A stretch of DNA of 64,000 nucleotides. Origin: a bacterium. GTDB lineage: Bacteria; Planctomycetota; UBA1135; UBA2386. Under the pieces are notes generated by a model. That model was not told where the DNA came from. It worked only from the letters and a program-made list of their open reading frames with translations, and ran no database searches. Numbering within the stretch: the first letter of the stretch is position 1; every line of letters starts with the position of its first letter. This document shows, in pieces, positions 50,908-59,054 of the stretch. The stretch covers positions 248,001 through 312,000 of the forward strand of contig JAUILN010000013.1 of the NCBI GenBank assembly GCA_030432695.1, written 5' to 3'. Both the position numbers and the translations under genes were made by a program.

Positions 50908-51124
50908 CGGGTCGAGACGATGCGGCGCATGACAATCGTCGGCGCGGCCGAGTGCCTCGGCGTGCAGCGAACGAGGCGCATCGCACCCAGTCGGCGATCA
51001 CCGGAGGCCGAGCTGAAAGCGCTCCGTGGGATCGGATCGATCTGGTCGGGCGGCTTGGTGTCATGACGCCGCCGCGTCCTGAGGAGCGGCCGGCGTGACC
51101 AGCACCTTCCGTGCGACGGCTACC

Positions 51125-51153
51125 CTGACACCCACCGATCGAGCGAGTGTCAG
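51125..51153 (-). terminator. weak terminator-like hairpin at the epimerase 3' end
   Basis: CTGACAC (51125-51131) pairs with GTGTCAG (51147-51153), giving a 7-bp stem and 15-nt loop that overlaps the stop codon of the leftward epimerase gene. There is no T-tract, so this is a weak call. Confidence 0.3.
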
Positions 51154-52241
51154 CGCGCGCCCGGATGCTCCACCGCGTGCAGCCCCCGCCACGTCACCCC
51201 GAGCCCCGGCGTGTCGGGATAGTGCACCTGTCCATCGAGTCCCACCCGCACGCCGTCCGCCACGTCATCGGCGAGCAGCAAGGCGCCGTCCATATCCACC
51301 CAATCGAGCAGCGGCAGCAGCTGCGCGATCGCCGAGATGCCGACGGTCGACTCGGTCATGCAGCCGACCATGACCTTCAGGCCCAGCTCCTGCGCCTGCG
51401 CGATCATCCGCCGCGCCGGCGTGAGTCCACCGCACTTGGTCAGCTTGATGTTGATGCCGTGGAACAGCGGCGCGCAGCGGGTGACGTCGGCTTCGGTCTG
51501 GCAGGACTCGTCGGCGACGATCGGCAGCGGGGACTCGGCGTAGAGGCGCGCGCTGCCGGCGAGGTCGTCGGCGGGCAGCGGTTGCTCGAGGAACTCGACG
51601 CCGAGCGCCTGCAGGCGGGGGGCGAGGTCGAGGGTCGTGGTCGCGTCCCAGGCGCAGTTGGCGTCGATGCGGAAGGTGGCGTCGGGGGCGGCGGCGCGCA
51701 GGGCTTCGACGATCGCGAGGTCTCGAGCGGGATCGCCGGTGCCGAGCTTGATCTTGTAGATCGGGAAGTCGGGGAACTCGCGGAGCTTCTGGACCATGGT
51801 CGCGAGGTCGGCGATGCCGATGGTGTAGTCGCTCGCGGGGACCTGTGAGACGTCGAGGTCCCACAGCTTCCAGACGCGCTCGCGCAGGCGCTTGCCCCAG
51901 AGGTCGTGGGCGGCCTGGTCGAGAGCACAGAGTGCGAAGGGGTCGTCCTTCAGGAGTGGCGCGAGGCGCTCCCAGTACTGCTCGGGGGTGTCGAGCGGCG
52001 TGGCCTCGATCGCGGCGCGGTGGCGCTCCAGGCTCTCGGCCATGGTCGCCGCGGAGTTGCCGTAGTAGCCCACGGTCGAGGCTTCGCCGAAGCCGGAGAG
52101 CGGGCCCTGGCGCAGCGGGTCGGCGGGGTCCTCGTCCCGGAGTTCGACGATCAGGTTGGTCTGCGTGTCGAACGAACCGTGCGCGATGGTGAACGTGTGG
52201 CGCAGGCGCAGCGCGGTGGGGTGGAGGTGGAGGGTGGGCAT
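51150..52241 (-). CDS. enolase-superfamily dipeptide epimerase (L-Ala-D/L-Glu type)
   Basis: A 363-residue enolase-superfamily enzyme of the muconate lactonizing/dipeptide epimerase subgroup. Catalytic KIK (163-165, YKIKLG), metal ligands Asp193 (RIDANCAW), Glu219 (FLEQPLP) and Asp244 (VADES) and the second catalytic Lys (INIKLTKCGGL) are all present. GCMTEST follows, typical of L-Ala-D/L-Glu epimerases. Such enzymes recycle murein-derived dipeptides. It starts at ATG 52241 and lies 47 nt after the polymerase gene on the same strand. Exact dipeptide specificity is not decided by these residues; the L-Ala-D-Glu assignment is by motif likeness. Confidence 0.85.
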   Translation of the reverse strand: MPTLHLHPTALRLRHTFTIAHGSFDTQTNLIVELRDEDPADPLRQGPLSGFGEASTVGYYGNSAATMAESLERHRAAIEATPLDTPEQYWERLAPLLKDDPFALCALDQAAHDLWGKRLRERVWKLWDLDVSQVPASDYTIGIADLATMVQKLREFPDFPIYKIKLGTGDPARDLAIVEALRAAAPDATFRIDANCAWDATTTLDLAPRLQALGVEFLEQPLPADDLAGSARLYAESPLPIVADESCQTEADVTRCAPLFHGINIKLTKCGGLTPARRMIAQAQELGLKVMVGCMTESTVGISAIAQLLPLLDWVDMDGALLLADDVADGVRVGLDGQVHYPDTPGLGVTWRGLHAVEHPGAR

Positions 52242-52288
52242 CGCAGGTGCGAGCCTACCCGACGCGCCGACCAGGTAGAGCCAGCGCG

Positions 52289-54424
52289 TCAGCGACCTGC
52301 GGGACCGCGGGCCGTGGCCCAGGCCGGGTCGGCGTCGAGCGCTTCGAGCACGCCGCGCAGCAGGTCGCGGCTCGGGCCGAGGTCACCGGGCTCGGTCGGG
52401 GCCAGGGCGGGGTCGGGAGACCGGCCGGCGAGCTGCTGCAGCCGGGCGAGGAGGACGCCCGCTCGCGGATCGGGGCCGGGTGCTTCGGGGCGCGGCGCGT
52501 CCTTGAAGGTCGTCACCGCGGTCAGGGCCGGACCGGGTTCGAACGGCTCGGCCTCCAGAAGATCGAGCGCCAACACGAAGTCCCGCTCGCGCGCCAGCCG
52601 CTGCCGGTCGCGTGGTCGCTGCTGCAGCCACGGCGCCTTCACCAGGTTCGCCAGCGTCGGTGCCAGCACCGCGCGCAGCTTGGGATGCGGGTCGTCCTCG
52701 AGCAGCTCGATCGCCCGCTCGACGTCGCCGGCCTGCGCGACGACCACCGCGTAGAGCAGCGTCACCCGCGGCTCGCGCGGATCGAGTGCGTGCGCCGCCG
52801 CGAGCTGCTCCGCCGCGCCTTGCAGTTCGCCGGCGGCATGTGCGAGCTGGGCCCGGTAGTACAGCGCGGTCACGTCGTGCGGGTCGTCGGCGGCGACGGC
52901 CTCGAGGTCGCCCTTGCAGAAGTCGCGCTGCGCCGCGCCGGTCTCGACCAGGCTGCCGCCCTGCACGCCGCCGCAGCGGTCCTGGATCCGCAGCAGGCGG
53001 TAACGCGGCTCGTGCGGCTGCCAGTCGATCGCGGCGTCCAACTGGCTGCGCGGGCCGCCGGCCAGCCAGCGCGCGGCGTCGGTGGCGGCCAGCACCTGGG
53101 CCACACCCGAGATGCCGAGGCCGAGGCCGAGCACGCCGCCGGCGACGTACAGCAGGGCGCCGGTGGGGCGCACCGTGGTGCTGGGCAACAGCGGCCGACG
53201 AGCCAGCGAGCCGAGCACCAGGAACGCGGCGCACGCGGCTGGCGCATTGGCGAGGGGGGACCGGGTCAGGCCGGCGAGGAGCAGAGCGAGTACCGGCGCC
53301 GCGTCGCGCCAGCCGTCGCGATGGCGCAGGGCCGGGCCGAGCGCCCGCAGCAAGAACACGAGGACTGCGGCGAGTGCCAGGAGCCCACCGTCGACCGCGA
53401 GCTCCAGCAGGTCGTTGTGCGGGGTCGCCGCCAGCGTGGCGAAGCGGCGCCCGAACGAGGTCGCCTCGATCTCGGCCTGGCTGCGGAAGCGCGGGTAGTC
53501 GAAGCGGAACTGGCCGGCGCCGTGGCCGAGCAGCGGGGCCTCGCCGAGCATCGCTGTGGACGACTTCCACAGTTCGGTGCGAACCGTCACCGTCGACGGG
53601 CTCGGCGCGCTCCACTCCGCCGACTCCGGAGTCGCGGTCTCGGTGGCCGGCGTGGTCGGTGTCGAGCGCGACAGCGAGTGAGCGACGAAGGCCGCGGCCA
53701 ATGCGAGGACGAGTACGCCGAGGCCGACGCGCAGGCGGCGGCCGGAAGCCGGCAGGGTTGCGACCACTGCGAGCGTGCCGGCCAGCAGCGCACCGCGGCT
53801 GCCGGTGAGCGCGAGGTGCGTGCTCGCCAGGACGGCGATGCCGAACCAGGCCGCGCGGCGCTGTCCGCCGCGGGCGACCAGGGCTGCGGCCGCGGCGACG
53901 CCGACTGCCGAGACTTCGCCGGCCGCATTGAGGTTGGCGAGGAACGAGACGGGCTCACCGCGCGCCGCGTAGCGGCCGAGTAGCTCCATGCCGGCGGACT
54001 TGAACAGCTCCTGGATACCGAGCGCCTGCAGGACGCCGTAGCCGGCGGCCACTGCGCCGAGCACCGCGACCGCACCGAGGCTCGCCGAGAGTCCGCCGCG
54101 CGCACCGAACAGGAACAGCAGGCCCAGCGCGAGGTGGTACTGCGCCCGGTCGAGCGCCATCGCCGGATTCGTCGACCACGCCGCACTGCACAGGCCGAAC
54201 GCGCACAGCGCTGCCCATGCCAGGCTGCCACCGGGCAACGGCCACGGCCGCCAGCGCGGCAGCGACACCGCGAGCAGCGCTGCGGCCAACAGTGCCAGCC
54301 CACGCCGCGCCGCCTCGAAGTCGATCCACAGCGGGTGGAACGGCAGGGTGACCAGGAGCAGCAGCAGGAGACCGAAGCGGTCGATCCGGCCGGCCCCCGC
54401 TGCGGCGACTTCGCGAGCCGGCAT
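52289..54424 (-). CDS. O-antigen ligase/polymerase-like membrane protein with TPR-like C-terminus
   Basis: A 711-residue protein with about eleven to twelve hydrophobic segments in its first 440 residues (for example LLLLLLVTLPFHPLWID, LALGLLFLFGARGGL, AVLGAVAAGYGVLQAL, LLALAAVLVFLLRALG). The large loop has HGAGQFRFDYPRFRSQ and ATPHNDLLELAVDGG, the Wzy_C/WaaL-type ligase signature. The C-terminal 250 residues are helical TPR-like (ALYYRAQLAHAAGELQGAAEQ, VTLLYAVVVAQAGDVERAIELL). Such proteins join lipid-linked glycans or polymerise O-units at the periplasmic face. The ATG at 54424 overlaps the ftsY stop; a GTG one codon upstream is open. No other glycan-assembly genes are in the window. Confidence 0.85.
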   Translation of the reverse strand: MPAREVAAAGAGRIDRFGLLLLLLVTLPFHPLWIDFEAARRGLALLAAALLAVSLPRWRPWPLPGGSLAWAALCAFGLCSAAWSTNPAMALDRAQYHLALGLLFLFGARGGLSASLGAVAVLGAVAAGYGVLQALGIQELFKSAGMELLGRYAARGEPVSFLANLNAAGEVSAVGVAAAAALVARGGQRRAAWFGIAVLASTHLALTGSRGALLAGTLAVVATLPASGRRLRVGLGVLVLALAAAFVAHSLSRSTPTTPATETATPESAEWSAPSPSTVTVRTELWKSSTAMLGEAPLLGHGAGQFRFDYPRFRSQAEIEATSFGRRFATLAATPHNDLLELAVDGGLLALAAVLVFLLRALGPALRHRDGWRDAAPVLALLLAGLTRSPLANAPAACAAFLVLGSLARRPLLPSTTVRPTGALLYVAGGVLGLGLGISGVAQVLAATDAARWLAGGPRSQLDAAIDWQPHEPRYRLLRIQDRCGGVQGGSLVETGAAQRDFCKGDLEAVAADDPHDVTALYYRAQLAHAAGELQGAAEQLAAAHALDPREPRVTLLYAVVVAQAGDVERAIELLEDDPHPKLRAVLAPTLANLVKAPWLQQRPRDRQRLARERDFVLALDLLEAEPFEPGPALTAVTTFKDAPRPEAPGPDPRAGVLLARLQQLAGRSPDPALAPTEPGDLGPSRDLLRGVLEALDADPAWATARGPAGR

Positions 54425-55356
54425 CACGCGCTCGCGGTCTCTTGGCCCTCGAACTTGAGGATCGCGTCGACGAACGGTTCGGCGGCGAACGGCTCGAGGT
54501 CGTCGATGCTCTCACCGACGCCGATGAACTTCACCGGCACGTCGACCTTCTCGCGGATGCCGAACACCGCACCACCCTTGGCGGTGCCGTCCATCTTGGC
54601 CAGGATCAGCCCGGTCACGCCCGCCACCTTGCCGAACTCCTCGGCCTGGCGGATGGCGTTCTGACCGGTGGTGCCGTCGAGCACCTGCAGCGTCTCGTGC
54701 GGTGCGTCGGGTATCTGCTTCTTCACCACCCGGACGACCTTGGCCAGCTCGTCCATCAGGTTCTTCTGGGTGTGCAGACGGCCGGCGGTGTCGAGGATCA
54801 GGTAGTCGATGCCGCGCGACCTGGCTGCCGCGCAGGCGTCGAAGGCCACCGCGGCCGGGTCGGCACCGGTGCCCTGCTTGATGATGTCGATGCCGAGCCG
54901 CTCGGCCCACAGCGACAGCTGCTCGACCGCCGCGGCGCGGAAGGTATCGCCCGCACCGACCAGGACCTTGTGGCCCTCGCTCTGCAGGCGCCGCGCCAGC
55001 TTGGCGATCGAGGTGGTCTTGCCCGAGCCGTTCACGCCGACCACCAGGATCACCGTGGTCCCCGTCGGAGCCTTCACCAGGCTGCCCTCGCAGCCCTCGA
55101 GCCGGGCGAGCAGCGCCTTGCGCAGGAACGCCGGCACCTCGGTCGTCTCGGCGATCTCGCGCTTCTTCCAGGCCTGCTCCAGCTCGGCGACGATCTTGCT
55201 GCCGGTCGGTCCGAGGTCGGAGGTGTAGAGGACCTCCTCGAGTTCCTCGAGGAAGTCGGCATCGAGCTTCCGGCCGCGCCCGAACAGGCGGGACAGACCG
55301 GATGCCAGCTTCTCGCGCGTCTTGCGCAGTCCGGAGAACAGCTTGCCGAAGACCAT
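54424..55356 (-). CDS. ftsY: signal recognition particle receptor FtsY
   Basis: A 310-residue SRP GTPase receptor that docks SRP-bound ribosomes at the membrane with the Ffh partner. It has the helical N domain (FLEELEEVLYTSDLG), P-loop GVNGSGKTT (107-115), DTFRAAAVEQL, DTAGRLHTQKNLMDEL and the G4 element AKMDGTAKGG (AK.D replaces TK.D). The extended acidic A domain is short, so it is a minimal FtsY. It is 8 nt downstream of nusB and overlaps the polymerase start, so the three are one transcript. Confidence 0.96.
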   Translation of the reverse strand: MVFGKLFSGLRKTREKLASGLSRLFGRGRKLDADFLEELEEVLYTSDLGPTGSKIVAELEQAWKKREIAETTEVPAFLRKALLARLEGCEGSLVKAPTGTTVILVVGVNGSGKTTSIAKLARRLQSEGHKVLVGAGDTFRAAAVEQLSLWAERLGIDIIKQGTGADPAAVAFDACAAARSRGIDYLILDTAGRLHTQKNLMDELAKVVRVVKKQIPDAPHETLQVLDGTTGQNAIRQAEEFGKVAGVTGLILAKMDGTAKGGAVFGIREKVDVPVKFIGVGESIDDLEPFAAEPFVDAILKFEGQETASA

Positions 55357-55364
55357 GCGGACGC

Positions 55365-56237
55365 TCAGGAGTCGGAGAGGGGGCGGGGCAGGGGAAGGCG
55401 CGGCAGCGGGAGACGGGGTGCGGTGAACACCTCGTCGACCGGCCGCGCGGCGCTCGGGGAGGCGTCGCTCTCCGGCTGGGGCGGCGCGCTCGGCGCCTGT
55501 TCCGCCGAGACGGACGCGGGCTCGTCCTGGGTGTGCGCGGTCGCCCCATCCTCGGTGGCCCCATCCTGGGTGGCTTCCGTGGCGCGGCTCTGCAGCCGAC
55601 CCTGCTCGTGGTCGATGCGGATCCGGTCGATGATGCCGTTCACGAAGCCGCCCGAGTTGGCGGTCGAGTAGCGCTTGGCGATCTCGATCGCCTCGTTGAT
55701 CGTGACCTTCGGTGGCACCTCGGCGCAGTGCAGCAGCTCGTAGACCGCCATCCGCAGGACGTTCCGATCCACCGCCGCCATCCGTTCGAGGTTCCAGTTG
55801 CGGGCCACGCGGCGCAGGATCCGGTCGATCTCGTCCTTGTGCTGCAGGGCGCCCTTCACGAGCCGCCGGGTGAACGCGCGGCCGTCCTCGTCCTTGAGCT
55901 GGCCCTGGGCCTCGGCATCGTCGAGAAACTCGGTGAGGTAGCGGTCGATCTCGCTCGCGGTGAGGGGCTCGATCCGTGCCGCCGCGCCCATGCCGTCTCG
56001 CGCGCCTTCCGACGGACCTTGCGTCCGGCGATCCGTTCGAGTCCGGCCCTCCGCCCTGCCCCGAGCCTCCAGCCTGCCCCGAGCCTCCAGCCTGCCCCGA
56101 GCGGGCGTCGAGCGCACGCGTCCCGCCTGATCCGAGCGGCCAACCTGGCCCGGAGCTGTCAGGCCCGCCCGACCGCGGAGGTCGAGCTGGTAGAGGAACT
56201 GCATCGCGGCCTCGCGGGCCCGGGTTCGACGGCGCAT
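55365..56237 (-). CDS. nusB: transcription antitermination factor NusB with insertion and long C-terminal tail
   Basis: A 290-residue NusB, about twice the usual 140-160. It begins MRRRTRAREAAMQFLYQLDL, the conserved NusB helix 1. Then comes an unusual 60-residue low-complexity insert (about 27-85) containing repeats of ARGRLE, after which the core resumes at EIDRYLTEFLDD, DEIDRILRRVARNWNLERMAAVDRNVLRMAVYEL and PPKVTINEAIEIAKRYSTANSGGFVNGIID, all matching NusB. A 90-residue Ser/Thr/Ala/Pro-rich tail ends LPLPRLPLPRPL. The insert coincides with an 18-bp tandem repeat. NusB with NusE forms the antitermination complex on boxA RNA. It lies between ribH and ftsY on the same strand. Confidence 0.92.
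   Translation of the reverse strand: MRRRTRAREAAMQFLYQLDLRGRAGLTAPGQVGRSDQAGRVRSTPARGRLEARGRLEARGRAEGRTRTDRRTQGPSEGARDGMGAAARIEPLTASEIDRYLTEFLDDAEAQGQLKDEDGRAFTRRLVKGALQHKDEIDRILRRVARNWNLERMAAVDRNVLRMAVYELLHCAEVPPKVTINEAIEIAKRYSTANSGGFVNGIIDRIRIDHEQGRLQSRATEATQDGATEDGATAHTQDEPASVSAEQAPSAPPQPESDASPSAARPVDEVFTAPRLPLPRLPLPRPLSDS
56055..56102 (-). repeat. 18-bp tandem repeat inside nusB (2.7 copies)
   Basis: The unit beginning CCTGCCCCGAGC is repeated at 56055-56072, 56073-56090 and in part 56091-56102. The unit is a multiple of three, so the frame is kept and the protein reads ARGRLE repeats. It lies in the extra insert of NusB. Confidence 0.9.
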
Positions 56238-56389
56238 CGGAACTTGGTCTCGGTGGCGCGCGGACTCGCTACGAGCCGCGCGGACAGGGTGCTGCAAAGA
56301 ACGAACGGCCGAGCAGAGTAGCGCCGGGGCGCGGGTTGGGGAAGCTGTCGGCGGAGGCGTTCGGGCCCGCAGGCATCGTTCAGCGGCCT

Positions 56390-56869
56390 TCAGCTCAGCC
56401 GGTCGCGGACGTCGAGCATCTCCAGGGCGGCCAGGGCCGCGTCGGCGCCCTTGTTCCCCACCTTGCCGCCGGCGCGGTCGAGCGCCTGTTCCAGCGTCTC
56501 GCAGGTCAGCAGTCCGAAGCCGACCGGCTTGTCGGTGGCGACCATCGCGTCCATGCAGCCGCGCGATGCCTGCGAGCACACGTAGTCGTAGTGGTCGGTG
56601 GCACCGCGGATCACGCAGCCCAGCGCCACCACCGCGTCGTGGTCGGCGGCGGCCCAGCGGCAGGCCAGCGGCAGTTCGAATGCGCCGGGGACCTTCACCA
56701 CGGTGATGGAGTCCGCGCCGATTCCGCTGCGGGCCAGGGCATCGCGGGCGCCGCGCTCCAGGCGTTCGGTGATCAGGTCGTTGAAGCGGGCGACGACGAT
56801 CGCGATCCGGCGGCCCTCGCCGCGCGGGAGACCGGAGTCCGGCAGAGGTGCACCTCGGGAGTCGTTCAT
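56390..56869 (-). CDS. ribH: 6,7-dimethyl-8-ribityllumazine synthase
   Basis: A 159-residue lumazine synthase, which condenses 5-amino-6-ribitylaminouracil with dihydroxybutanone phosphate, the last step before riboflavin synthase. RIAIVVARFNDLITERLERGA, VPGAFELPLACRWA, the substrate loop VVALGCVIRGATDHYDYVC and GFGLLTCETLEQALDRAGGKVGNKG are conserved, including His (TDHYDY) near the active site. It is 152 nt upstream of nusB on the same strand, a common ribH-nusB order. These enzymes assemble as pentamers or 60-mer shells. Other riboflavin genes are not in the window. Confidence 0.96.
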   Translation of the reverse strand: MNDSRGAPLPDSGLPRGEGRRIAIVVARFNDLITERLERGARDALARSGIGADSITVVKVPGAFELPLACRWAAADHDAVVALGCVIRGATDHYDYVCSQASRGCMDAMVATDKPVGFGLLTCETLEQALDRAGGKVGNKGADAALAALEMLDVRDRLS

Positions 56870-56973
56870 GGCGGTGGGGCGGAGCGGAGGGCAGTCATAC
56901 CACCGGTCCGAGCCCGGTCCCAGCCGCTCCTTTTCGCTGGCCCGCCCGCCGGCCCCGCTCGAAGATCCCGCCG

Positions 56974-57357
56974 ATGGTGGTCGGCTTCTGGTCCTCGTTC
57001 GTGGTCACGCTGGTGCTGGTCGGCGCCACGGTCTGGACCGGTTTCACCGCTCGGCGGCGAGCCCATCTCGGCCTCGCCCTGGCGGCGGTCGCGATGCTCA
57101 CGGTGACGATCCTGCTCACCGAGCGGCTGGTCCGGGCCATCGACTTCCCCGAGGCGGAGATGGCGATCCATCTGATCTTCGCCAAGACCGGTGCGCTGTT
57201 GGTGCTGCCGGTGGCGGTCACCGGGATCCTGACCTGGCGCCGACCGACCTGGAAGAAGGTTCATCTGACCTGCGTCGCGTTGTTCCTGCTCGACGTGCTG
57301 ATCGCCACCGGCACCGGGATCTGGGTGTTCTCGCTGTCGACTCCGCGCGGCGCCTGA
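56974..57357 (+). CDS. small four-helix membrane protein of unknown function
   Basis: A 127-residue protein with four hydrophobic segments: GFWSSFVVTLVLVGATVWTG, LALAAVAMLTVTILLTERL, LIFAKTGALLVLPVAVTGIL and LTCVALFLLDVLIATGTGIW. A His sits at the start of the third and the fourth segments (AIHLIF, KVHLTC), which could bind haem or a metal. DUF420-like proteins have a similar size and helix count, but I cannot confirm membership. It lies between ribH (divergent, 104 nt) and lepB (57 nt ahead, same strand), so it may be co-transcribed with lepB. Confidence 0.6.
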   Translation: MVVGFWSSFVVTLVLVGATVWTGFTARRRAHLGLALAAVAMLTVTILLTERLVRAIDFPEAEMAIHLIFAKTGALLVLPVAVTGILTWRRPTWKKVHLTCVALFLLDVLIATGTGIWVFSLSTPRGA

Positions 57358-57414
57358 TCCCGATCCGGGACCCGGGCTGAAGGGAGCGTCCCGAGCGCCC
57401 CGATACCACCTCCG

Positions 57415-58035
57415 ATGGCGACGGGGGTGGAGAGTCCGGTCCAGGTTCCGGTCGAAGTGCCGCCGCGGGCGGATCGATCCACGGTGCAGCCGGTCGCGGT
57501 CGTGCATCCCGCGGCGCCGGCTCGGCCGCGATGGCACACGTTGCGGCGCGGGCTGCTGCGCGACCTGGTCCGCGGCGTGGTGGCGGTGATCGTCCTGCAC
57601 GTCTTCCTGATCCAGGTGTCGATCGTGCGCGGCGATTCGATGCGCCCGGGTCTGGTCGACGGCGACCGGCTGATCGTCGACCGGGTGAGTGCCGCGATCG
57701 AGCACGTCGAGCGCTTCGACGTGGTCGTGCTCGGCAATCCGAGCGATCCGCGGGTCGACTACGTGAAGCGCGTCGTCGGACTGCCGGGCGACCGGGTCTC
57801 GTTGCACGAGGGCGTATTGACCATCAACGACCGGGTGGTCGAGGAAGACTTCGGCCCGGTGGTCGACCGCGTGAACTTCCGGAGCCGGGTCGTGCCGCTC
57901 GGTCACTGCTTCGTGCTCGGCGACAACCGACCGATCAGTCGCGACAGCCGCGAGTTCGGCATGGTGCCGCTCGAACTCCTGCGCGGCGTGGTGCGGGTGC
58001 GGTTCTGGCCGCTCGACCGCGTCCACCTGTTCTGA
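57415..58035 (+). CDS. lepB: signal peptidase I
   Basis: A 206-residue type I signal peptidase that cuts signal peptides from exported proteins. A cytoplasmic leader of about 45 residues is followed by one membrane helix (VRGVVAVIVLHVFLIQVSIV), box B with catalytic Ser75 (VRGDSMRPGL), box D with Lys118 (DYVKRVVGLPGD) and box E GDNRPISRDSREFG. The leader is Pro-rich. It is short, with a single helix. The many secreted proteins of this window are its likely substrates. The start ATG 57415 lies 57 nt after the small membrane protein. Confidence 0.95.
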   Translation: MATGVESPVQVPVEVPPRADRSTVQPVAVVHPAAPARPRWHTLRRGLLRDLVRGVVAVIVLHVFLIQVSIVRGDSMRPGLVDGDRLIVDRVSAAIEHVERFDVVVLGNPSDPRVDYVKRVVGLPGDRVSLHEGVLTINDRVVEEDFGPVVDRVNFRSRVVPLGHCFVLGDNRPISRDSREFGMVPLELLRGVVRVRFWPLDRVHLF

Positions 58036-58038
58036 CCG

Positions 58039-58860
58039 TCACCGCGACGTGCGCAGCCCGGTGTGCTCGCTGCGGCCGCTGCAGCCGGGGTACGACCACT
58101 CCGAGATCGCGGTCAGCCCCGGCGGCGCGCGGTCGGTGAGGAACTCGATGTAGAAGGTCTCGAGGATCCGGCCGACGCTCGGGTCGACGAAGTCGAAGTC
58201 GAGGACCAGCCGACCGCTGGCTTCGACGCGGCCGGTGGCCAGCGAGCCGGAGCCCTGGCGGTTGACGGTCACGCGATCGCCGACCTGGGTGAGGGTCCAG
58301 GTGTCGCGGAACCGCGGGGTGGTCAGCGTGCAGCTGGAATCGAGGACGTCCTCGTTCAGGTCCCAGGTGCCGGCGAGGTCCTGGAGCGGAGGGATGCGGG
58401 TGGCGCGGAACGCGTCGGTGCCGGTGCACTGGCTCGCGCCGATCGCCTGGTCCCAGTCGCCGTCGCCGGTGAGCGTGCCGTCGGAGCCGAGCACCAGCGC
58501 CAGGTCGGTGACCGTCGCGAAGCCGCCGGAGATCGGATAGCGACCGCTCAGCAGGAGGCCGGTGGCGGTGACCGGGCCCTCGAACTGCAGCCCGCTCTGG
58601 TCGGCGGCGACCACCTCGAGGCCCGACTGGGTGACCTCGATGCGGTAGCTCTGCAGCGCCTGGGTCCGGCCGGCACAGGCCGACGTGGCGTCGGGGACGA
58701 TCGTCAGGTTCCACGAGCCCGCGTAGCCGGCGGGGTCGGGCGTGGATCCTCCACCGCCGCCGCCGCTGCAGCCGGCGAGCGCCAGGGCGAGCGGCCAGGC
58801 GGCCACCAACGTTGGCGTGGATCGCGTCCGGGATCTGAGGGCGGGCGGCCTGTCGGTCAT
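58039..58860 (-). CDS. lipoprotein with two similar beta domains
   Basis: A 273-residue lipoprotein with the signal LVAAWPLALALAGC, lipidated Cys at about residue 31, followed by a Gly-rich linker (SGGGGGGS). Two related domains follow: AGSWNLTIVPDATSACAGRT and AGTWDLNEDVLDSSCTLTT each open with the G.W..........C pattern, and both contain repeated T.TG..L strands (VTATGLLLSGRY, EASGRLVLDFDFV). Function unknown; a barrel-type fold is likely. It faces lepB tail-to-tail and is divergent from the gene at 59055. Confidence 0.7.
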   Translation of the reverse strand: MTDRPPALRSRTRSTPTLVAAWPLALALAGCSGGGGGGSTPDPAGYAGSWNLTIVPDATSACAGRTQALQSYRIEVTQSGLEVVAADQSGLQFEGPVTATGLLLSGRYPISGGFATVTDLALVLGSDGTLTGDGDWDQAIGASQCTGTDAFRATRIPPLQDLAGTWDLNEDVLDSSCTLTTPRFRDTWTLTQVGDRVTVNRQGSGSLATGRVEASGRLVLDFDFVDPSVGRILETFYIEFLTDRAPPGLTAISEWSYPGCSGRSEHTGLRTSR

Positions 58861-59054
58861 CGAGGCGATGGTAGTGGGGGTGGCGGGGAGCGTCACCGGG
58901 TCGGGTCCCTTCTCGATCCTGCGAGCGCGGTCGGCTCCCCGGCCGATTCCGTGTCGGGCCCCGGCTCGTCGACGGGGCGCTCGTCGAGGACGCCTGCCCG
59001 AACCGGAGACCGCGCCCCTCGACGGCGCGAGCGGCACAGCGTCTAGTGGCGGCC

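Noticed and set aside
55930..56160. The NusB insert as evidence of a frameshift or gene fusion
   Set aside because: The frame is open throughout and the repeat unit is a multiple of three; normal NusB sequence lies on both sides.
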